A stretch of 5,110 nt of DNA from positions 1-5,110 of the forward strand of contig DMHJ01000067.1 of assembly GCA_003449495.1 (NCBI GenBank). The letters are read 5' to 3'. The position numbers were made by a program, and so were the translations under genes. This DNA is from Clostridiales bacterium UBA8153 (GTDB lineage: Bacteria > Bacillota > Sulfobacillia > UBA8153). Shown here one piece after another: positions 1 to 4,850 of the stretch; positions within the stretch are counted from its first letter, which is position 1; each line of letters opens with the position of its first letter. The notes beneath the pieces are model-generated. The model made no database searches and was not told the origin of the DNA. It was given only the letters and a program-made list of their open reading frames with translations.

Positions 1-1398
1 CGGCCACAGCCCGGCTAGCAAGAAAACCACTTCCCATTCGATAGCACGGTAAGCTTCCTCAATAGTAATTACCCGGAGCAGAATCATGGCAAGGGCGCCG
101 GTGAAAAAGGAGAGGGCAATAGAAGCGCCGGTCATGGCCAGGATGATGGCGCCGAGAAATGATAAAGCGGCAGCCCCGGTTTTTGACTGGTTCTTGTGTT
201 GACCGTCAAAGGACGTAGTAACAACAAAATTGGGTTCGCTTTTCAAACCGCTGATGTGTTCCCAAAGGCCGTGTACGATAAAAGTATCGCCGGGAATAAT
301 CCGGTGGTCGGAAAAATCACCTCTGATCTCCTCTCCCCTGCTGAACAGAATTACCGGTTCAACAGCATAGCGTTTGCGAAAACCATACTGACGGATAGTC
401 TGGCCGACTAACTCCGATCGGTGCGGTACAATGACCTCGGCAAAACCGGCCTGTTCGGGATCGTTCAGGGCGGTAAAACGATAATCCTGCTCCTGCCGAA
501 TCAGGCCATAGCGGGCAGCGAACTTCAACATTGACTCTTCACAGCCTAAGATGGCCAGCTCCTGGCCTGCCTGGAAACTGTTTTCACGCCACGGAGCATA
601 TTGTAGTTCCTTGCCCTGGGATAGCCCCAGAATATGCAGATTGCAATGATCCCAAACCCCGGATTGTTCTGTGGTTTTGCCGATGATTGAGCTATCCGGA
701 GGAATTTTGTAAAGCCAAATCTGGTTGGGCAGGTTTAAAGCATTGATCAGTTTTTCCTGATCGGAAACAAACGGAGATTGCTCTGACCGTTTGGGCAAGA
801 TACCGGAGCCGAAGAAGAAAAAATATGCTATACCAGAAAGCAAGAGGGCCAACCCGACAGGAGCCACACTGAAAAGACGGTATGCTTCCAAACCAGCGCC
901 GCGCAGCAAATCGTTGACCACGATCAGTGAGCCGGAGCCAACCATGCTGATGGATCCTCCCAAAATGGTAGCAAATCCGATCGGCATTACTAGGTCCGAA
1001 GCGGGCACTTTACTTCGCCTGGACAGATTTTTAATGCCCGGAAGAAAAATAGCGGCCACACCGACATTCTGCACAAAAGCTGACAGTAAACCGGATATAA
1101 ATGAAATTGTAGGTACCAGTCTTGATCGGTTTGCTCCAACTTTGTTCAGCACCAGCTTTGAGTAGCGATCCGTCAACCCTGTTTTAACGGTGCCGTAACC
1201 GAGAATCATCACAGCGATGATGGTAATTACCGCGTTGCTGGAAAATCCGGAAAAAGCATCCTGTGGTGATATTACTCCGCTCCAGCCGAGAGCAAGGAGG
1301 CAAAGCAGCGCGGCAATATCAATGCGAACAACCTCAAAAACCAGTAAAGTGATAGTGGCAAAAAGGATAATTAACGTTGTGGCAATTACCTGATCCAT
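1..1398 (-). CDS. SLC13/DASS-family permease with two RCK_C domains (3' end missing)
   Basis: An uninterrupted frame runs from ATG at 1398 off the left edge, giving 466 residues of a family usually near 600. It is an inner-membrane ion-coupled anion transporter; family members carry sulfate, dicarboxylates or related anions, and the substrate cannot be read here. Hydrophobic segments lie at about residues 5-25, 27-45, 54-72, 95-126, 137-165 and 175-200. The hairpin signature is FVQNVGVAAIFLP (108-120), followed by ILGGSISMVGSGSLIVVNDL (145-164). Two soluble RCK_C/TrkA_C-like domains follow at about 227-292 and 318-388; the second contains VPHRSELVGQT and IIPGDTFIVHG. Membrane segments resume at 407-445, and the family's W-E-V-V-F-L-L-A-G element (455-463) is the last thing seen. 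The start is supported by AAAGGTGATG 8 nt or so upstream. It appears monocistronic and reads away from the other genes past the tRNA. GC content is visibly lower than in the nadD-rsfS cluster. Confidence 0.93.
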   Translation of the reverse strand, partial: MDQVIATTLIILFATITLLVFEVVRIDIAALLCLLALGWSGVISPQDAFSGFSSNAVITIIAVMILGYGTVKTGLTDRYSKLVLNKVGANRSRLVPTISFISGLLSAFVQNVGVAAIFLPGIKNLSRRSKVPASDLVMPIGFATILGGSISMVGSGSLIVVNDLLRGAGLEAYRLFSVAPVGLALLLSGIAYFFFFGSGILPKRSEQSPFVSDQEKLINALNLPNQIWLYKIPPDSSIIGKTTEQSGVWDHCNLHILGLSQGKELQYAPWRENSFQAGQELAILGCEESMLKFAARYGLIRQEQDYRFTALNDPEQAGFAEVIVPHRSELVGQTIRQYGFRKRYAVEPVILFSRGEEIRGDFSDHRIIPGDTFIVHGLWEHISGLKSEPNFVVTTSFDGQHKNQSKTGAAALSFLGAIILAMTGASIALSFFTGALAMILLRVITIEEAYRAIEWEVVFLLAGLWP

Positions 1399-1461
1399 CG
1401 CACCATCACCTTTCTGTTTGAGTTGAACTGGCTTGCCCGAGCGCAAAAGGACTCATGCAAT

Positions 1462-1493
1462 ATGGTATCATGGGAGATTTGTCCACCTGACAA
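1462..1493. promoter_or_regulatory. Weak promoter candidates in both directions upstream of the permease
   Basis: On the minus strand, towards the permease, TTGTCA (1493-1488) is followed after 20 nt by TACCAT (1467-1462), which is preceded by TGA as in an extended -10. The spacing is long and the match imperfect. On the plus strand, TGG TATCAT (1463-1471) is a good extended -10 (5 of 6 in the hexamer), but no -35 is seen at 17 nt. The two overlap almost exactly. Inference only; either could be chance. Confidence 0.22.
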
Positions 1494-1588
1494 CCCGGAA
1501 ATAGAATTAGCTTCTATCTTTTTACACCGGGGGGAGAGCCTCTAAGTTCAATTTTAACACGTCCGAGCGGAAAATCAAGCGTCGCCAG

Positions 1589-1601
1589 GAAAGGAGGTGA
1601 T
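1589..1601 (+). promoter_or_regulatory. Perfect 13-nt Shine-Dalgarno sequence without a start codon
   Basis: GAAAGGAGGTGAT is an exact 13-nt complement of the usual 16S rRNA 3' tail ATCACCTCCTTTC. The only ATG near it (1600-1602) overlaps the site and is followed at once by TAA. At the normal distance of 5-9 nt there is no ATG, GTG or TTG: the candidate triplets are AAG at 1604 and GGG at 1606. One base change would make either a start (ATG or GTG). This suggests a gene whose start was lost, or a leader whose ribosome binding has some other role. Confidence 0.5.
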
Positions 1602-1701
1602 GTAAGGGCAAGGAAACAATCTACTACTACACCAGGGCGCCGAAGAGGCCAAAGTACATCCGCGCACCTTCAAACGGTGGAAAAACGCCTGGAGGCCGCA
1701 G

Positions 1702-1797
1702 ATGGGGACTTACAGACAAGGGGGACGGGTACGTGAACGACCTGCTCAAATTGTGCCCCCCGAAATCAAACCGTCCATTTACTGGCGCAAGCGCTAA
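1702..1797 (+). CDS. Candidate 31-residue basic small protein
   Basis: ATG at 1702 is preceded by GGAGG (1691-1695) with 6 nt spacing and opens a 31-codon frame ending at TAA 1795-1797. It shares the frame of the start-less ORF above, so it could be an internal restart in a decayed gene or a small protein in its own right. The product would be strongly basic (start MGTYRQGGRVRER, end IYWRKR), with no membrane segment and no family I recognise. The ribosome binding site is the main support, and chance is a real possibility. Confidence 0.17.
   Translation: MGTYRQGGRVRERPAQIVPPEIKPSIYWRKR
1704..1726 (+). repeat. Short GGGGAC direct repeat
   Basis: GGGGAC occurs at 1704-1709 and again at 1721-1726, in the context GGGGACTTACAGACAAGG then GGGGACGGGTACG. 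Paired GGGGAC / GGGGACGG words with a short spacer occur in dispersed intergenic elements of some anaerobic Firmicutes and Deltaproteobacteria; that parallel is from memory. With only one copy in this window the repeat nature cannot be shown. Confidence 0.2.
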
Positions 1798-1822
1798 TTC
1801 CCGCATACCAACGTGGCATATA

Positions 1823-1851
1823 GCCGCTTCTGCGGCCTTTAGCTCGTTTTT
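1823..1851 (+). terminator. Weak hairpin with a distant T5 run
   Basis: GCCGC (1823-1827), loop TTCT, GCGGC (1832-1836), with TTTTT at 1847-1851 on the plus strand. The T run starts 10 nt after the stem, so this is a poor intrinsic terminator. On the minus strand, downstream of the tRNA, the same stem is not followed by T residues. It may be a processing or termination hairpin in either direction. No better terminator for the tRNA was found. Confidence 0.18.
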
Positions 1852-1855
1852 AATT

Positions 1856-1931
<76 letters not shown>

Positions 1932-1965
1932 ACACCTTCAGTTGTCGCCTCTCGACGCCCACTTG

Positions 1966-1994
1966 ATTATACGTTTCGCCTGCGAGGGAGTCAA
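1966..1994 (-). promoter_or_regulatory. Promoter of tRNA-Ala, near-consensus sigma-A type
   Basis: On the minus strand TTGACT (1994-1989) is separated by exactly 17 nt from TATAAT (1971-1966), a perfect -10 and a 5-of-6 -35. The start point would be near 1959, about 28 nt before the mature 5' end of the tRNA, leaving a short leader for RNase P removal. The GC-rich stretch just upstream (1995-2010) separates it from the IS relic. Confidence 0.9.
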
Positions 1995-2020
1995 GGCGGG
2001 CGGGCGCACGCTTGTGTGAA

Positions 2021-2067
2021 CGGACAGCGATATTGTCACCCTGTAAGCGGACAGCGAAAATGTCACC
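2021..2067 (+). repeat. Pair of 20-bp direct repeats at the IS end
   Basis: CGGACAGCGATATTGTCACC (2021-2040) and CGGACAGCGAAAATGTCACC (2048-2067) match at 18 of 20 positions and start 27 bp apart. Repeated short words at an IS terminus are often binding sites for the transposase. GACA and TGTC within each copy form a small inverted repeat, so each copy is itself partly palindromic. Confidence 0.8.
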
Positions 2068-2147
2068 TACGGCAGGGCGCCAGACTCCTGAACCTGAGCG
2101 AACGCCAAGTCAAACGCCTGAAGAGGAGAGTGGCACAGTCAGGCGTT
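2061..2147 (+). pseudogene. Transposase N-terminal fragment (helix-turn-helix)
   Basis: About 29 codons from TGT at 2061 read LRQGARLLNLSERQVKRLKR followed by RVAQSGV. This is a recognisable N-terminal helix-turn-helix of DDE/integrase-core transposases (A-x-L-L-x-L-S-E-R-Q-V-x-R-L). The frame has no proper start: the expected ATG lies where TGTCAC now stands, and the ATG at 2059 is in another frame. The frame continues past 2147 only as antisense of rsfS, without transposase character. It is a non-functional remnant. Confidence 0.65.
2113..2147. repeat. 9-bp perfect inverted repeat at the 3' end of rsfS
   Basis: AACGCCTGA (2113-2121) and TCAGGCGTT (2139-2147) form a perfect 9-bp stem with a 17-nt loop. 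On the minus strand the upstream arm contains the rsfS stop codon TGA (2141-2139), and the downstream arm is followed by TGACTTGG rather than a T run. It could still end or stabilise the operon mRNA. It lies inside the transposase fragment, so it may simply be part of the IS end. Confidence 0.4.
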
Positions 2148-2507
2148 ATGCGCCAGCAGCACTCCCCCGTCCGGTCGCAGGACGGGGGCATCGCCCCAGA
2201 GGCGTTCCAGAGCGTAGAAAGAACGCTCGTGGGGATGGAAGACGTGTACGATGAGGTCCCCGTAGTCCAAGAGCACCCAGCGGCCTGTCGCGTACCCCTC
2301 GCGCCGCAACATTACGAACCCTGCGGCTGCCAGGCGGTCTTTCACGTGATCGGCAATGGCCTTGATCTGGGGAAACGAGTCCCCGCTGGCCAGGAGCATG
2401 TAATCGCAAATCAGGGTGAGTTCGCGCATATCCAGGACGACTATATCGTGACCCTTCTTGTCCTCGGCCGCCCGTGCGGCGATTTGCGCCAGCTCTCTCG
2501 GTCCCAG
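2139..2507 (-). CDS. rsfS: Ribosomal silencing factor RsfS (Iojap/YbeB family)
   Basis: RsfS binds uL14 on the large ribosomal subunit and blocks subunit joining when nutrients are short. From CTG at 2507 the protein has 122 residues. It contains AAEDKKGHDIVVLDM (13-27), L-I-C-D-Y (32-36), RWVLLDYGDLIVHVF (76-90) and L-E-R-L-W (100-104), all family landmarks. The first ATG (2429) would leave 96 residues and cut off the first helix and the D-I-V-V-L-D strand. In this frame there is no ATG, GTG or TTG between the upstream stop and 2429. CTG 2507 has a purine-rich ribosome binding site 7 nt before it and gives the usual family length, so I prefer it. The start lies 23 nt after the LCP gene, implying coupling. 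The C-terminal tail after ERLWGDAP (RPDGGVLLAHNA) is unlike the usual end, and its stop lies inside the IS relic. Confidence 0.93.
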   Translation of the reverse strand: MGPRELAQIAARAAEDKKGHDIVVLDMRELTLICDYMLLASGDSFPQIKAIADHVKDRLAAAGFVMLRREGYATGRWVLLDYGDLIVHVFHPHERSFYALERLWGDAPVLRPDGGVLLAHNA

Positions 2508-2514
2508 CGGTCCG

Positions 2515-2526
2515 CCCCTCTCCCTT
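2515..2526 (-). promoter_or_regulatory. Ribosome binding site that decides the rsfS start
   Basis: AAGGGAGAGGGG lies between the LCP stop (TAA 2533-2531) and the rsfS frame. Its GAGAGGGG part ends 7 nt before CTG 2507, normal spacing for a start codon. No comparable site precedes ATG 2429. This supports CTG as the real start. Confidence 0.55.
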
Positions 2527-2530
2527 GAGC

Positions 2531-3826
2531 TTATCTCGGGTCAGCCCGATCGAAATAGTCTTGGCCCACTATTACCCGCACATCCGCTTGCTCGTCAACC
2601 GCGTTCACCCGGAGGAGGTTCAGCTCCGACAGATCCCTGCGCATGGCCCGGACCACGAGACGATGCTTCTCGGCGTCGTCGGCCAGGTTGATGACCTGGG
2701 TGGTCCGGATCCCCGTCCCGGGGGCATTGGCGATCCGGACCACGTTGAAGCCCTGCTCCCTGAGGGAAGCGGCCATTCTCCCGGCCAGTCCCTCGTTGTC
2801 CGTCCCGTTCAGGACTTCCACCCGCACCTCGGCGTTCTTCTCGGGAACGATACCCCACATCAGCCGATCCACCAGCGTACGGACGGCGGGGAGATCGGGT
2901 TCCCAGTAGCACACGCCGCCGAGCCAGCGCTCATGGCCGGGCAAGGCGGCCATCGTCAATTCGACAACGGAGACGCGGGCGGCAAGCAGAGCGTAGCTCA
3001 AGATCTGGTCGGGCGCCAGATTGGTGTCGACGTATCGAGCCAATTCACTGGCCAGTTTCGGCAGCTTGAGGATGGTCCCGAACTGAAACAGCTCATCGCG
3101 AAGCGCCTGCAGGAACTTCTGCTGGCGCATGACTCGGTCGAGGTCCGAGTCCTGACGGTAGCGAGTGTACTGCATCGCCCTCTCGCCATCCAGGACCTGC
3201 AAGCCCTGTTTCAGGTCAATGTAGAGTCCCTGATAGGGATCCTGATAGAACATGTCCTTCTCGACGTCGAGCTTCACGCCCCCCAGGACATCGACCATCG
3301 CCGCGAAGCCCCGGGGATCTGTTCGCAGATAATAGTGGATGGGAACGCCAAGGAAGTTCTCCACTGTGCGTACGGCCATCCGGGGACCGCCATAAGCGTG
3401 GGCATGGGCAATCTTCTCGTAACCCTTCGCTTCCCAGGCAATCTTCACCCGGGTGTCCCGGGGGATGGAAAGGACCGCCACGTCATGGGTTTCTGGATCG
3501 ACGCTCACCACGATGACCGTATCGCTGCGCGACCAGAACCTCGCCTGGCGAAAGTCTGCATCGACGACGACCATACCCGTAACCGGATCGATGGGGAGGT
3601 CAAGCCCCAGTATCAGGAGGTTGATGCGCTGTCCCGGCGCGGGGACGGACATCCCAAATTCACGAGACTCCGGGGCCTGGAAATTGTGCAGCAGGCGGTA
3701 GAAATTGTGGACGGCGATGCCCGAGGTCAAGAGCATACCGATGGATACCGTCAGGGCCACGTTTTTCCACTTGACCCTGAAGCGTCGCTTATGCATGCCG
3801 CGGCTTGAGGTGACGCCGGTTCGCAA
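2531..3826 (-). CDS. LytR-CpsA-Psr (LCP) family glycopolymer transferase with LytR_C domain
   Basis: LCP enzymes move undecaprenyl-phosphate-linked glycopolymers such as teichoic acid or capsule onto peptidoglycan, on the outer face of the membrane. The 431-residue frame has a basic N-terminus and one membrane anchor (about 22-44). The LCP domain spans about 67-245: RSDTVIVVSVDP (100-111), IPRDTRV (121-127), Y-E-K-I-A-H-A-H-A-Y-G-G (136-147), YTRYRQDSDLDR (220-231) and R-Q-Q (234-236) hold the conserved Arg and Asp residues that bind the lipid pyrophosphate and metal. A LytR_C domain (about 332-425; VRVEVLNGT at 335-342) follows. The TTG start at 3826 has GAGG 9 nt upstream; ATG 3796 (residue 11) has no clear site but would also keep the anchor, so the start is open. 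It begins 26 nt after yqeK. Which member (tagU-like or other) cannot be said. Confidence 0.93.
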   Translation of the reverse strand: MRTGVTSSRGMHKRRFRVKWKNVALTVSIGMLLTSGIAVHNFYRLLHNFQAPESREFGMSVPAPGQRINLLILGLDLPIDPVTGMVVVDADFRQARFWSRSDTVIVVSVDPETHDVAVLSIPRDTRVKIAWEAKGYEKIAHAHAYGGPRMAVRTVENFLGVPIHYYLRTDPRGFAAMVDVLGGVKLDVEKDMFYQDPYQGLYIDLKQGLQVLDGERAMQYTRYRQDSDLDRVMRQQKFLQALRDELFQFGTILKLPKLASELARYVDTNLAPDQILSYALLAARVSVVELTMAALPGHERWLGGVCYWEPDLPAVRTLVDRLMWGIVPEKNAEVRVEVLNGTDNEGLAGRMAASLREQGFNVVRIANAPGTGIRTTQVINLADDAEKHRLVVRAMRRDLSELNLLRVNAVDEQADVRVIVGQDYFDRADPR

Positions 3827-3852
3827 ACGCTCTCGCCTCGCTGACCCCGGGT

Positions 3853-4443
3853 CTAGCCCTGGTGGGATACGACCATGCCTTCTCTGAGCAGGTGGTTTCT
3901 CGCGTCCACCGTCCGGGGATGCACAAGCCGGTTCTCTCGCAAGAGGTACTGCACAGTACCATTCATGGCCAGCACCAGGGCGTGACCCAGGTCCTGGCCT
4001 GCCGCCCGGCGCACCTCGTCGACGCCGGGGGAATCCCTGCCGGGTTCGATGTAATCGGCAACGTAGATGACCGCGTCCAAGGCCGTCATGCCCGGAGCCC
4101 CGGTAGTGTGGCGCTCGACTGCCTGCAGTACCGCTTCGTCTTCAATGCCAAAAAGCGTGCGCCCCATGGCCGCCCCTACCTTGGCGTGAAGAAGAAGTGG
4201 CTCTTTGGCTTCGATTTCATCGATCAGTATGCCGTACTCCAGGATTCGTTTCAACAACTCCGATGTCTCCATGTCCCGGGCAACGTCATGCAGGAACGCC
4301 GCCAGCCGGGCTTGTTCCCGATCGATATCGTACCGGGCGGCCAGGAGTTCCACTGCCGCGACCACGCCCAAGGTGTGAGCGAAAGTGGTAGTGCTCTGCT
4401 TGGCTCGGAGTTGCACTCTCAGCATATCCAGGTCAACGGGCAA
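3853..4443 (-). CDS. yqeK: HD-domain Ap4A hydrolase YqeK
   Basis: YqeK splits diadenosine tetraphosphate symmetrically to two ADP, removing a by-product of aminoacyl-tRNA synthetases; it is a metal-dependent HD-domain enzyme of the cytoplasm. The 196 residues show the full metal set: H23 (F-A-H-T-L-G-V), H52-D53 (AAFLHDVARD), H86 (LLLHAKVGA), H112 (ERHTTG) and D130 (YVADYIEPGRD). Length agrees with the family. The TTG start at 4443 has GGTGA 6 nt upstream (4454-4450); ATG 4425 (residue 7) is an alternative with no clear site. It starts 16 nt after the RRM gene and ends in TAG at 3853, 26 nt before the LCP gene. In most Firmicutes it directly follows nadD, and here the RRM gene comes between them. 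Confidence 0.95.
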   Translation of the reverse strand: MPVDLDMLRVQLRAKQSTTTFAHTLGVVAAVELLAARYDIDREQARLAAFLHDVARDMETSELLKRILEYGILIDEIEAKEPLLLHAKVGAAMGRTLFGIEDEAVLQAVERHTTGAPGMTALDAVIYVADYIEPGRDSPGVDEVRRAAGQDLGHALVLAMNGTVQYLLRENRLVHPRTVDARNHLLREGMVVSHQG

Positions 4444-4459
4444 ATGGGGTCACCGCCGT

Positions 4460-4717
4460 TCAAAACCTGCCCTGTCGAGGCCGCGCCTCGTTTACCACCA
4501 GTTCCCTGCCGCCCACGGAGTAGCCGTTCATGGCTTGTACCACTCGCTCGGCGTCCTCGTCGGCGACTTCTACGAACCCGAACCCCCGCGATCGACCGGT
4601 CTCGCGGTCGGTTATGATCCGACAGCTCTGTACCTCCGCATGCCGTCCAAACTCACGACTGATGTCCTCTTCGCTCATCGACCACGGAAGATTCCCGACG
4701 TATAGGGTCTTGCTCAT
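4460..4717 (-). CDS. Single-RRM RNA-binding protein
   Basis: An 85-residue protein made of one RNA recognition motif and little else. RNP2 is LYVGNL (5-10) and RNP1 is RGFGFVEV (44-51), with the aromatic residues Y6, F46 and F48 that stack on RNA. The loop IITDRETGRSRGFGF is typical of small bacterial RRM proteins, which in cyanobacteria are often cold- or light-induced. The C-terminal end VNEARPRQGRF closes the fold; the glycine-rich tail of some relatives is absent. ATG 4717 has the strong site GGAGGTGAT (4731-4723), far better than the sites of its neighbours, so it is probably made in excess over them. It lies between nadD and yqeK, behind its own promoter and a structured leader, and yqeK follows 16 nt later. 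RNA targets are unknown. Confidence 0.97.
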   Translation of the reverse strand: MSKTLYVGNLPWSMSEEDISREFGRHAEVQSCRIITDRETGRSRGFGFVEVADEDAERVVQAMNGYSVGGRELVVNEARPRQGRF

Positions 4718-4844
4718 TCCGAATCACCTCCACTCCCCGCCTGAAACTAAAAAACGCCAACCGCCTGGGCGCCCGCGCCCGGCTCGCCCTGGTGCACGAA
4801 CCACCCTTCGGTCCCGAGGGTGGGATCCTCTTGCGTCAGGTTCG
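4718..4844 (-). promoter_or_regulatory. Structured 5' leader of the RRM gene, possible attenuator
   Basis: Between the predicted transcription start (about 4844) and the RRM start codon lie some 125 nt with two hairpins. The first pairs CCACCCT (4823-4817) with AGGGTGG (4807-4801) around a 9-nt loop. The second ends in T6 (see terminator 4749-4787). The ribosome binding site (4731-4723) lies only 17 nt beyond the T run. Transcripts from the promoter at 4851-4878 and from nadD must both read through the second hairpin to reach RRM, so its strength would set expression of RRM and perhaps of yqeK-LCP-rsfS. What might relieve it (temperature, the RRM protein itself) is inference. Confidence 0.5.
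4749..4787 (-). terminator. GC-rich hairpin followed by T6 (intrinsic terminator or attenuator)
   Basis: On the minus strand GCGAGCC (4787-4781) can pair with GGTTGGC (4762-4756) with one G-G mismatch and one G-U pair. Inside, GGGCG and CGCCC form a second 5-bp stem with a 4-nt loop. The outer stem is followed after one G by TTTTTT (4754-4749). An alternative fold pairs GCCGGGCG with CGCCC-A-GGC, leaving 8 nt before the T run. Either would end a share of transcripts coming from nadD or from the promoter on the nadD stop codon. Confidence 0.5.
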
Positions 4845-4850
4845 AGTCCA

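Larger units (their letters stand above)
1606..1797 (+). pseudogene. Possible decayed small helix-turn-helix gene lacking a start codon
   Basis: The frame begins 4 nt after the perfect Shine-Dalgarno site, at a GGG triplet where GTG would be ideally spaced, and stays open for 63 codons to TAA at 1795. Its first half reads QGAEEAKVHPRTFKRWKNAW, which resembles the small MerR-like/excisionase helix-turn-helix type (A-E-E-A-x-V-H-P-R-T-x-x-R-W). The second half is very basic and ends in VPPEIKPSIYWRKR. A second plus frame from AAG at 1604 is also open across this stretch, reads YYYTRAPKRPKYIRAP and runs on into the antisense of the tRNA, so it is less convincing. No specific homologue is recognised. 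This is the only gene-like content found between 1399 and 1855. Confidence 0.28.
2015..2147 (+). mobile_element. Insertion-sequence relic: one end plus the start of the transposase
   Basis: The stretch between rsfS and the tRNA promoter looks like one end of an IS. An outer TGTGAACGGACAG sequence carries two near-identical 20-bp words, and immediately inside them is the beginning of a helix-turn-helix transposase. The style (repeated GGACAGCGA...TGTCACC words next to an N-terminal L-S-E-R-Q-V-K-R-L-K-R helix) fits the ISNCY/IS1202-like or IS481-like integrase-core groups; this family call is from general knowledge. Homology ends at about 2147, where rsfS coding sequence on the other strand takes over. 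The rest of the element is absent. Confidence 0.62.

Noticed and set aside
196..1165. Short plus-strand frames at 196-411 and 791-1165
   Set aside because: Both are antisense to the continuous permease frame on the minus strand, whose motifs are clear throughout.
1501..1522. ATAGAA/TTCTAT hairpin followed by CTTTTT
   Set aside because: A six-pair, AT-rich stem is too weak for a terminator, and no gene ends upstream of it on the plus strand.
1585..1605. ATCACCTCCTTTC on the minus strand as a 16S rRNA 3' end
   Set aside because: No other 16S sequence precedes it. It is just the complement of the Shine-Dalgarno site on the plus strand.
2474..3808. A 444-codon open frame on the plus strand
   Set aside because: It is antisense to the LCP gene, which has unmistakable LCP and LytR_C motifs on the minus strand. 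The plus translation has no recognisable domain; long antisense frames are common in GC-rich genes.
3862..4617. Plus-strand open frame of 251 codons
   Set aside because: Antisense to yqeK and the RRM gene, both well supported, and no domain is visible in it.
4795..4823. T-box-like AGGGTGG element in the RRM leader
   Set aside because: Only AGGGTGG of the 14-nt T-box consensus matches; it is followed by TTCGTG instead of NACCGCG. The leader is too short for Stem I with a specifier loop, and the gene is not an aminoacylation or amino-acid gene.
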